A stretch of DNA of 12,138 nt from Methanobacterium sp. UBA8 (GTDB lineage: Archaea; Methanobacteriota; Methanobacteria; Methanobacteriales; Methanobacteriaceae): contig DADN01000188.1 in assembly GCA_002509665.1 (NCBI GenBank), forward strand, positions 3,463 to 15,600. Direction: 5' to 3'. A program made the position numbers and the translations under genes. Under the pieces are notes generated by a model. That model made no database searches and was not told where the DNA came from. It was given only the letters and a program-made list of their open reading frames with translations. Shown here piece by piece: positions 7,006 through 12,138 of the stretch; position 1 is the stretch's first letter, and each line of letters begins with the position of its first letter.

Positions 7006-7941
7006 TTATTCCATTTTAGCAGGCAAGGTAAAATAGATAATTGCCCCTTTATCGATTTCTCCTTCTGCCCAGACACGCCCCCCATGTCTTCGGATGATAC
7101 GCTGTACAATAGAAAGTCCTACACCAGTTCCTTCAAATTCATCAGCACCGTGTAATCTCTGGAACAGGCCAAAAAGTTTATGTATATATTTCATATCAAA
7201 ACCTGCCCCGTTATCTTTAACATAATACACGTTTCCATCCTTTCCTTCTTTAGAACCCACTTCAATAATTGCTTTTTCTCTAATTCTTGTAAATTTAATG
7301 GAATTAGAAATAAGATTAGTAAAAACCTGATTAATTAGCGTTCTATCACCATAGGCTTGTGGAAGAGACTTAATTTCTAATTGAACATCCCTATCCCCAA
7401 TGGATGATTTCAATTCTTCAAATATATTTGTTACAAGTGATTCCATGTCTATAGGGGATATTACCATTTCCTGACGACCTGCGCGGGACAAAAGGAGAAT
7501 ATCATCAATTAACTGGCCCATTTTCTTAGTATTTTCCCGGACAACATTTAAAAGTCTTTTGCCTTCATCATCAAGTTTGTCTTCGTAGTCCTCCAGTACA
7601 ATACGGGAAAACCCATCTATTGCTCTAAGAGGAACTCTTAGATCATGTGAAACAGAATATGCAAATGCTTCTAATTCTTTATTAGCATCTTCAAGTTTTT
7701 CACTTTCTTTTTTCAAATTTTCGTTCATTTCATTGAGAATTCTAACTTTCTCAATTCGCTCCCCTAAAAACGCGATTACAATGGCTATAAACATGATCAT
7801 AACCAGTTGATAATAGCCATCAGAAATTGAAGTTCCAAAACTCTGGTAAAAAAGCTGAATAAATATTAATATAGCTGCTAAAAATATCGGTGCAAACCAT
7901 GTCCTTTTTCTTTCCCATATTGATTTTGAAATAACTGACAT
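7006..7941 (-). CDS. Membrane-bound sensor histidine kinase
   Basis: A 311-residue HisKA/HATPase_c kinase. Two TM helices (about 15-33 and 44-60) flank a loop of only about ten residues, so there is no sizeable extracellular sensor domain. A coiled coil (about 61-92) leads to HisKA with phospho-His99 in [10 protein letters not shown]. The ATPase domain has N-box [10 protein letters not shown] (209-218), G1 DNGAGFD (243-249), F-box LFGLFQRL (256-263) and G2 GTGVGLS (271-277). The C-terminal half resembles bacteriophytochrome-type kinases. A longer frame opens at ATG 7986, but GGAGAT at 7950-7945, just before ATG 7941, and a predicted transcript start near 7974 favour the shorter form. It is the first gene of the phosphorelay operon. 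Confidence 0.92.
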   Translation of the reverse strand: MSVISKSIWERKRTWFAPIFLAAILIFIQLFYQSFGTSISDGYYQLVMIMFIAIVIAFLGERIEKVRILNEMNENLKKESEKLEDANKELEAFAYSVSHDLRVPLRAIDGFSRIVLEDYEDKLDDEGKRLLNVVRENTKKMGQLIDDILLLSRAGRQEMVISPIDMESLVTNIFEELKSSIGDRDVQLEIKSLPQAYGDRTLINQVFTNLISNSIKFTRIREKAIIEVGSKEGKDGNVYYVKDNGAGFDMKYIHKLFGLFQRLHGADEFEGTGVGLSIVQRIIRRHGGRVWAEGEIDKGAIIYFTLPAKME

Positions 7942-7944
7942 TAT

Positions 7945-7950
7945 ATCTCC
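7945..7950 (-). promoter_or_regulatory. Shine-Dalgarno site fixing the sensor kinase start
   Basis: AAAGGAGAT ends three bases before ATG 7941. It is the strongest ribosome site in the neighbourhood and argues against the in-frame ATG at 7986. Confidence 0.75.
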
Positions 7951-7996
7951 TTTATTTAATATAACTTCAAAAAAAGTATATTCCATTACGTATTAT

Positions 7997-8004
7997 TAAA
8001 TATA
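7997..8004 (-). promoter_or_regulatory. TATA box of the phosphorelay operon
   Basis: On the minus strand ATATATTTAA predicts a start near 7974. That lies inside the 7986-7941 extension, so translation from 7986 would not be possible from this promoter. Confidence 0.4.
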
Positions 8005-8048
8005 TGTTTTGTTAAGCAAAAAAAGAGTAAAAGTAAGCAAGTAATACA

Positions 8049-8055
8049 AAAAAAT
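8049..8055 (-). terminator. T-tract terminators after the RDD gene
   Basis: A run of seven T on the minus strand lies about 80 bases past the RDD stop codon. A second T7 follows at 8019-8025. Both fit U-tract termination ahead of the phosphorelay promoter. Confidence 0.45.
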
Positions 8056-8132
8056 AAATTTTTGAGTAGTGATAAAACATTATAAATTAAATTAGTTCGA
8101 TTATCAGCTACTAAAAGCCAATTTTCATTTTA

Positions 8133-8534
8133 TTATACCTTCAGTCTAACATCAGTGCCTGCTACTTCATCCAGGTATCTTAATTTTGAATTTCCAGCCA
8201 CATAATCCACAATGATATCTAAAATTAATGGAATTCCCAAAATCTTGGACAGATTTCTTATAAAAGCTTTCTGGTAATTCATTTCACCATCATCTACGAC
8301 AACTTCAATTTTCATCACATTTTTACCAGGAGTTGTACCCAATTTCCCTTCAAAGTATGTGAAATAAGCCATAACAATTACTGCTGTCAAAATAAGCCAG
8401 TAATTCAAAATTCCAAATATATTAGCTGCAGCAATTAAAGGATATACAATAGCACTGAAAACCCATGTAATAAGTATTACAATTAAAAAATCTATTATTA
8501 AAGCTGCAAAACGTTTGCCCCATAAATTCTGCAT
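8133..8534 (-). CDS. RDD-family small membrane protein
   Basis: A 133-residue integral membrane protein of the RDD family, whose roles are mostly unknown (some members are linked to ion or solute transport). The family signature residues are visible: Arg8 and Asp15 in the first helix (GKRFAALIIDF), the GTTPGKNVMKIEVV loop (about 66-79), an Arg in the QKAFIRNLSKILG segment, and the RYLDEVAGTDV tail. Hydrophobic segments lie at about 9-34 and 40-60, with a third at about 97-112. ATG 8534 follows AAAGGGGT by 7 nt. It stands alone, with terminators on both sides, between hypE and the kinase operon; no partner can be inferred. Confidence 0.87.
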   Translation of the reverse strand: MQNLWGKRFAALIIDFLIVILITWVFSAIVYPLIAAANIFGILNYWLILTAVIVMAYFTYFEGKLGTTPGKNVMKIEVVVDDGEMNYQKAFIRNLSKILGIPLILDIIVDYVAGNSKLRYLDEVAGTDVRLKV

Positions 8535-8643
8535 TTTATTACCCCTTTTAATATTTATAATTCCTCTATTTTATTTAAGCTATAAATAATTTATCTAAAT
8601 AGTCAAATAATTTTTTAAACAGCACTAAAATCAGGCTCAATTT

Positions 8644-8651
8644 AAAAAAAA
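8644..8651 (-). terminator. T8 terminator after hypE
   Basis: Eight consecutive T on the minus strand begin five bases past the hypE stop codon. This is a simple archaeal U-tract terminator, without a stem. Confidence 0.55.
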
Positions 8652-8656
8652 TAGGT

Positions 8657-9667
8657 TTAGCAGACCCTTGGTACAGGATCTGCTATTGGAGCTTCAAGAA
8701 TTCTTTTTCCACCAAGTGAAGTCTCAATAATTACATGTTTATCATCTGTAACTTCACCTATGATCTGGGCATCTTTACCATACTTGGTACTTCTTATAGC
8801 CTCAAGGATTTCTTCAGCCTTATCAGCTTCAACACCCATTACTACCTTACCTTCGTTTGCAACTTCATAAGGGTCAATTCCCAGCATCTCAGACGCTGCT
8901 ATAACCTGCTCTTTAACTGGAATTTTATCCTCATAAACCATCATCCCCACTCCAGATTTAGATGCAAGTTCATTTAAAGCATTTGCAATCCCACCCCTTG
9001 TTGGATCTTTCATTGCTTTAACTCCACCAATTTCTAAAGCTTTTTCAATCATTCCCCAAACTGGTGCAACATCTGATTTTAGATCAGTTTCAAATCCAAA
9101 ACCTTCACGGTAGGACATGAGTGCAATACCGTGATCTCCAACACTTCCAGTTAGTATAATTTTATTTCCAACTTCAAGGGAAGCGTCACTTGTAATTTCG
9201 CCTTTTTTAGCTATTCCAATTCCAGTTGTGGAAATAACTATTTTATCAAGCTTATCTTTTTCCATGACTTTTGTATCCCCAGTTACAAGTGCCACATCTG
9301 CTTCAGTACAGGCTTCACCCATTGACTTTATGATTTTCTCGAATTCTTCACTTGTAAATCCTTCACTTATGACCATTGCATTTGCAATCGCAAGAGGTTT
9401 TGCCCCCATTACAGATACATCATTTACAGTTCCTGTAATAGATAATTTTCCAATGTCTCCTCCAGGGAAAAAGATTGGATCAACTGTATGGCTATCTGTA
9501 CTGATTACAATTTCATACTCGCCAAAGGGAATTGTTGCCCCATCATCAAGTTCTCCAAGTCCAATTCCACCATTGACATTCTTGTTTTTAATGTTGCTCA
9601 GTATAATATCTGATATTAAGCCCTGCATCATTTCTCCGCCAGCGCCGTGTGCCATGCTAATTTTCAT
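8657..9667 (-). CDS. hypE: Hydrogenase maturation protein HypE (carbamoyl dehydratase)
   Basis: A 336-residue HypE, the PurM/AIR-synthase-fold enzyme that receives a carbamoyl group from HypF on its C-terminal Cys and dehydrates it with ATP to a thiocyanate, the source of the CN ligands of [NiFe]-hydrogenase iron. The sequence ends PRVC, so the catalytic Cys336 is present. Other marks are the N-terminal AHGAGGEMMQ, the ATP-site run GELDDGATIPFG and STDSHTVDPIFFPGGDIG, the TGTVNDVSVMGAKP segment, and GDTKVM and DPTRGG. Length is normal for the family. ATG 9667 has GGGTGA (complement of 9672-9677) five bases upstream. It is not next to other hyp or hydrogenase genes in this window. A methanogen needs it for its hydrogenases. 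Confidence 0.97.
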   Translation of the reverse strand: MKISMAHGAGGEMMQGLISDIILSNIKNKNVNGGIGLGELDDGATIPFGEYEIVISTDSHTVDPIFFPGGDIGKLSITGTVNDVSVMGAKPLAIANAMVISEGFTSEEFEKIIKSMGEACTEADVALVTGDTKVMEKDKLDKIVISTTGIGIAKKGEITSDASLEVGNKIILTGSVGDHGIALMSYREGFGFETDLKSDVAPVWGMIEKALEIGGVKAMKDPTRGGIANALNELASKSGVGMMVYEDKIPVKEQVIAASEMLGIDPYEVANEGKVVMGVEADKAEEILEAIRSTKYGKDAQIIGEVTDDKHVIIETSLGGKRILEAPIADPVPRVC

Positions 9668-9736
9668 AAGTTCACCCTTTGTTTTTGTTAATTATATATT
9701 CTTTTTTAAGCTTAATCTTAAATCAAGTCCTTGTTG

Positions 9737-9762
9737 GGATTTTAATGAAGAAATTAAAATCC
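9737..9762 (-). promoter_or_regulatory. Perfect 10-bp hairpin in the hypE leader
   Basis: ggattttaat (9737-9746) and attaaaatcc (9753-9762) pair perfectly around a 6-nt loop, 70-95 bases upstream of hypE. If the promoter at 9787-9794 is used, the transcript would start at about 9764 and open with this stem. It may be an operator or a 5' stabilising hairpin. Confidence 0.45.
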
Positions 9763-9786
9763 ATTAATAATAAATAGCATACTAAA

Positions 9787-9794
9787 ATATATAT
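9787..9794 (-). promoter_or_regulatory. Possible TATA box of hypE
   Basis: Minus-strand ATATATAT predicts a start near 9764. A second TATA-like run (9692-9699) would start transcription at about 9669, downstream of the ribosome site at 9672-9677, so it fits less well. Confidence 0.35.
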
Positions 9795-10138
9795 GACTTG
9801 TTATATCTCAGAGTTTAAAAATATTATTTTTACTTAATGTGACTTGAACTTTTAATATTTAAATATTTCATAATTATGTCAGATATTTTAAGTGGTTTGA
9901 TTATTCCAAAAAAAATTATTATCCAAACATACGCATATAAAATGAAATAAAAAATCCAATATTAGCTTTATTTGTGAATTTATAATTATATATTCCATAA
10001 ATTTTTCCCAGAGTTTCCATATTTAAACTTGACCATTTTCCAGAAGGTGTTGGATTTCCATTAACCATTTATAACATAAAAGCTAATTATTTTAATCATC
10101 AACATCCAGTCTGTTACTCAAAGATGTATAGAAACATA
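9795..10138. other. AT-rich gap between divergent hypE and rps8e
   Basis: No gene is supported. It contains a 14-bp AT palindrome, aatatttaaatatt (9854-9867), that looks like a two-way TATA element. I see nothing else of note before the rps8e upstream region. Confidence 0.4.
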
Positions 10139-10146
10139 TTTAAATA
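10139..10146 (+). promoter_or_regulatory. Upstream TATA box (rps8e distal promoter or small RNA promoter)
   Basis: agaaaca followed by TTTAAATA is a good archaeal BRE/TATA pair and predicts a start near 10169. The 12-mer ttaaatatattc here (10140-10151) is repeated exactly at 10285-10296. There is no start codon before the terminator-like hairpin at 10225-10248. Confidence 0.4.
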
Positions 10147-10224
10147 TATTCAAAGAGATATCTTGAAGTAGTTAATTTAAGGGATAGCTATAAATAAAGC
10201 GTCCTAGAATTAATATAATATACA

Positions 10225-10248
10225 ACTATTCTAAAATAGTGCTTTTTT
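10225..10248 (+). terminator. Terminator-like hairpin plus T6 upstream of rps8e
   Basis: actatt (10225-10230) pairs with aatagt (10235-10240) around ctaa, then gc and six T (10243-10248). It would end a transcript of about 80 nt begun near 10169, or act as an attenuator in a long rps8e leader. Confidence 0.4.
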
Positions 10249-10284
10249 GAGAATAAAATATTATTTAAACTGAATAGATTCTAC

Positions 10285-10296
10285 TTAAATATATTC
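10285..10296 (+). promoter_or_regulatory. Proximal TATA box of rps8e
   Basis: ttaaatatattc, an exact copy of 10140-10151, predicts a start near 10315, about 25 nt before the rps8e ATG and just ahead of its ribosome site. Confidence 0.5.
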
Positions 10297-10327
10297 TCAA
10301 TTACAAAATCAATCATAATAAAAGATA

Positions 10328-10334
10328 GAGGTGA
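10328..10334 (+). promoter_or_regulatory. Shine-Dalgarno site fixing the rps8e start
   Basis: GAGGTGA, a near-perfect complement of the archaeal 16S rRNA 3' end, lies five bases before ATG 10340. The GTG at 10331 is part of this site and not a start codon. Confidence 0.85.
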
Positions 10335-10339
10335 ATATA

Positions 10340-10720
10340 ATGGCAATTTGGCAAGGAAAATCATTAAGAACTCCAAGTGGAGCACGTGGTAAGCTTAACA
10401 AAAACAAAAGGAAATCTGAACTTGGAAAAGAAGCAGCAGAGACTAAAATAGGAGACAGAAAAGTCAAAAAAATCAGAACCAAAGGCGGGAATGAAAAAAT
10501 CAGGCTCACAAACGAAAATAAAATCAATGTAGTGAACCCTGAAACAAACAAAGTAGAAGTTGCAGAAATCTTAAACGTTGTTGAAAACAGCGCAAACACT
10601 CACTTTGTACGTAGGAACATTATAACAAAAGGTGCAGTAATTGAAACCAGCGCAGGAAAAGTTAAAGTTACCTCAAGACCTGGTCAGCACGGTGTTATAA
10701 ACGGCGTATTAATTGAATAA
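10340..10720 (+). CDS. rps8e: 30S ribosomal protein S8e
   Basis: A 126-residue archaeal/eukaryotic-type S8e, a structural protein of the small ribosomal subunit. It starts MAIWQGKSLRTPSGARGKLNKNKRK, with the family's WQG and PSG signatures and a basic tail that contacts rRNA; the second half includes NHTHFVRRN-like ANTHFVRRNIITKGAVIETSAGKVKVTSRPGQHGVINGVL, also typical. Length is normal for the archaeal form. The start is set by GAGGTGA at 10328-10334. It is the first plus-strand gene, followed after 140 bp by the polymerase small subunit; an 11-bp hairpin surrounds its stop codon. No counterpart in bacteria is known, which supports an archaeal source. Confidence 0.97.
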   Translation: MAIWQGKSLRTPSGARGKLNKNKRKSELGKEAAETKIGDRKVKKIRTKGGNEKIRLTNENKINVVNPETNKVEVAEILNVVENSANTHFVRRNIITKGAVIETSAGKVKVTSRPGQHGVINGVLIE

Positions 10721-10732
10721 CTCAATTAATAC
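10706..10732 (+). terminator. 11-bp hairpin enclosing the rps8e stop codon
   Basis: gtattaattga (10706-10716) pairs perfectly with tcaattaatac (10722-10732); the TAA stop (10718-10720) is in the 5-nt loop. There is no T tract after it, so it may shape the mRNA 3' end or coupling to polB2 rather than end transcription. Confidence 0.45.
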
Positions 10733-10763
10733 CATTTACTTACACTCGAAAATCAAAGCAAAT

Positions 10764-10848
10764 AAAAATCATAGATTTTTAACGTTTACGAAACTTTTCG
10801 TTTCGAAATTTTTTAATTTCGATGCCCCAAACACATAGCGTTTGAGGG
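10764..10848 (+). repeat. Tandem hairpin cluster related to the element at 2846-3056
   Basis: Three non-overlapping stems fill most of the rps8e-polB2 gap: 10764-10780 (7 bp, loop ata), 10804-10821 (cgaaatt with aatttcg, 7 bp) and 10825-10848 (ccccaaac with gtttg-a-ggg, 8 bp with one bulged A). A competing 6-bp stem is at 10789-10805. The part atttcgatgccccaaacac (10816-10834) matches 2967-2985 at 18 of 19 positions. The cluster would lie in the leader of the polymerase subunit message. Confidence 0.55.
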
Positions 10849-10860
10849 TTCTAATATAAT

Positions 10861-11520
10861 TTGGTGTATCTATTGAACGAAGAAATTTTAGAAAATGCTC
10901 AAAAGTTCCTTCAAACTGTAAATAAAGATTTACCAGAAGGAATGGAACTTGAATATGAAGGATTTTTCAAAAGAGGCTTTTTTGTCACAAAGAAAAGATA
11001 TGCCCTTATTGAAGAAGATAACACCATAATTGTAAAAGGTTTAGAACTTGTAAGAAGAGACTGGGCACCAATAACTAAAAAAACCCAGAAGAAAGTTCTC
11101 GGTGCTATCTTAGAGGAAGCATCACCTAAAAAAGCAGCTGAAATCATTAAGAATGTTATTGAAGACATTAAAAAGGGAAATGTTGAATTAGAAGATTTAG
11201 TAATTCATACACAACTTACTAAAGGCCCCTACGAATATACTCAAATGGCACCTCATGTTTTAGCTGCGAGAAAATCCATAAAAAAAGGAAGAGATGTGGG
11301 AAGAGGCTCCATTATAAGATATGTTGTAGTAAAGGGAAGGGAACCTATAAGCAAACGAGCTGAACCTATAGAAGATGTGGATGTTTCAAAATACGATCCT
11401 AATTATTATATAGAAAATCAGGTGCTTCCAGCCGTTGGAAGGATAATAGAAGCATTAGGATACTCCGAAGAAGAAATACTGCACAAAGAGAAGCAGAGTA
11501 GTCTTGATGCATTTTTCTAA
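10861..11520 (+). CDS. polB2: Family B DNA polymerase, small (C-terminal) subunit
   Basis: A 219-residue C-terminal piece of a family B replicative polymerase, as in the two-gene PolB of Methanothermobacter. It aligns from memory with the thumb end of Thermococcus Pol: [20 protein letters not shown] (32-51), GLELVRRDW (60-68) and [14 protein letters not shown] before the tail. The exonuclease domain and the catalytic motif A and C aspartates are absent and must come from the large subunit, encoded elsewhere. The C-terminus, QSSLDAFF (212-219), is a textbook PIP box for the PCNA clamp. The start is uncertain: TTG 10861 and GTG 10864 lack a close ribosome site, whereas GGTG (10863-10866) lies six bases before TTG 10873, which would give a protein four residues shorter. 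A T-rich run follows the stop. Confidence 0.94.
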   Translation: MVYLLNEEILENAQKFLQTVNKDLPEGMELEYEGFFKRGFFVTKKRYALIEEDNTIIVKGLELVRRDWAPITKKTQKKVLGAILEEASPKKAAEIIKNVIEDIKKGNVELEDLVIHTQLTKGPYEYTQMAPHVLAARKSIKKGRDVGRGSIIRYVVVKGREPISKRAEPIEDVDVSKYDPNYYIENQVLPAVGRIIEALGYSEEEILHKEKQSSLDAFF

Positions 11521-11662
11521 GTTTATTTTTAATAAAAAATTATAACTTCTTTTTAAATTTAAAAATTATACATTTTAAGATATTTTAAGAAATTTTGAAA
11601 GAATTTAATTGATATAAATGGATTTAAAAGTTTAAAATTAAATTTATTTCATTTTTCCTTAA

Positions 11663-11685
11663 GTATATATTAGTTGTAATTACAA
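11663..11685 (+). promoter_or_regulatory. TATA box and 12-bp palindrome upstream of the HAD gene
   Basis: gtatatat (11663-11670) is a TATA-like box predicting a start near 11692. Directly after it lies the perfect palindrome ttgtaattacaa (11674-11685), placed between TATA and start site where a bound protein would block the polymerase. The binder is unknown. Confidence 0.4.
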
Positions 11686-11717
11686 GTATATTCATTGTAG
11701 TTATGCAGGTGTTAATA

Positions 11718-12138
11718 ATGATAAAAGCAGTTTTTTTTGATATTGATGATACTCTATACGATACCTCTGGTTTTGCAAAGCTTGCAAGGAGGGCTGCACT
11801 TAATGTTATGGTAGATGCAGGTTTACCTCTTTCAACTGATGAAGCATATAAAATTTTAAGGGAAATAATTGATGAATATGGCTCAAACTATGATAAACAT
11901 TTCAACGTCTTAACCAAAAGGATCTTTGGGGAAGAAAAGCCACTTCTTATCGCACTTGGAATGATTACTTATCACAACGTTAAATTTGCGCTTTTAAGAT
12001 TGTTTCCACAAACAACAGCCACTTTAATTTATCTGAAAAAGCAAGGTTATGATTTAGGAGTAATATCAAACGGAATTACCATTAAACAATGGGAAAAATT
12101 GATAAGACTTGATTTACATCACTTTTTTGACCATGTTT
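11718..12138 (+). CDS. HAD-superfamily hydrolase, subfamily IA (partial, cut by window end)
   Basis: The first 140 codons of a HAD phosphatase; the gene runs off the right edge. Motif I is FFDIDDTLYD (residues 6-15), with nucleophile Asp8 and acid/base Asp10. Residues 16-95 are a helical C1 cap of subfamily I. Motif II is LGVISNG (113-119) with Ser117. Motifs III and IV lie beyond the window. The archaeal branch with this start resembles the TIGR02253 group, of undefined substrate. ATG 11718 is preceded by AGGTG (11706-11710); an in-frame ATG at 11703 would add MQVLI but overlaps that site. It probably has its own promoter, with a palindrome at 11674-11685, rather than depending on the polymerase gene 197 bp upstream. 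Confidence 0.9.
   Translation, partial: MIKAVFFDIDDTLYDTSGFAKLARRAALNVMVDAGLPLSTDEAYKILREIIDEYGSNYDKHFNVLTKRIFGEEKPLLIALGMITYHNVKFALLRLFPQTTATLIYLKKQGYDLGVISNGITIKQWEKLIRLDLHHFFDHV

Noticed and set aside
7942..7986. Longer N-terminus of the sensor kinase from ATG 7986
   Set aside because: The strong GGAGAT site lies inside the extension, just before ATG 7941, and the predicted transcript starts near 7974.
9228..9767. Plus-strand frame of 179 codons over the hypE start region
   Set aside because: It lies opposite conserved hypE codons; the Ser/Ile/Pro-rich translation is typical of an antisense shadow.
10331..10339. GTG start three codons upstream of the rps8e ATG
   Set aside because: The GTG is part of the GAGGTGA ribosome site; S8e proteins begin MAIWQG.
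10309..10599. Minus-strand frame opposite rps8e
   Set aside because: Phe/Ser/Leu-rich antisense shadow of a Lys-rich ribosomal protein gene.

Overview
The window reads as a piece of an archaeal genome, most likely Methanobacterium or a close relative in the Methanobacteriales. The evidence is archaeal ribosomal protein S8e, the small subunit of a family B DNA polymerase split into two genes (an arrangement known from Methanothermobacter), the [NiFe]-hydrogenase maturation protein HypE, a DUF106/EMC3-type membrane insertase, very AT-rich intergenic DNA, archaeal Shine-Dalgarno sites (GGTGA, GGAG) and TTTAAATA-like TATA boxes with T-tract terminators.

From left to right: (1) 16-2764, minus strand, a compact three-gene set read metallo-beta-lactamase-fold hydrolase, then MarR regulator, then 14-TM DHA2-type efflux pump, behind one promoter whose predicted start site lies in a perfect 10+10 bp inverted repeat (2790-2819). 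(2) 2846-3056, a strongly palindromic, branched non-coding element. Parts of it recur at 10764-10848, between the S8e and polymerase genes. (3) 3252-3821, a DUF106 (Oxa1/YidC/EMC3 superfamily) protein, apparently away from the secY cluster. (4) 4266-4643, a small secreted PepSY protein with its own promoter, dyad and terminator. (5) 5333-7941, a three-gene phosphorelay operon (membrane histidine kinase, single-domain receiver, receiver-HisKA_2 kinase) that encodes no DNA-binding output. (6) 8133-8534, an RDD membrane protein. (7) 8657-9667, HypE, with a predicted 5' UTR that begins in a 10-bp hairpin. (8) Plus strand, 10340 to the end: S8e, PolB small subunit and a truncated HAD hydrolase.

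The long gaps (2765-3251, 3822-4265, 4644-5332, 9668-10339) hold promoters, dyads and terminators but no protein gene that I can support. I see no tRNA, rRNA, CRISPR array, insertion sequence or integrase.

The protein families are mostly familiar. The most unusual material is non-coding: the branched palindrome family, the operator-like repeat of the MBL-MarR-MFS operon, hairpins that enclose stop codons, and a promoter/terminator-like pair upstream of S8e that could define a leader attenuator or a small RNA.
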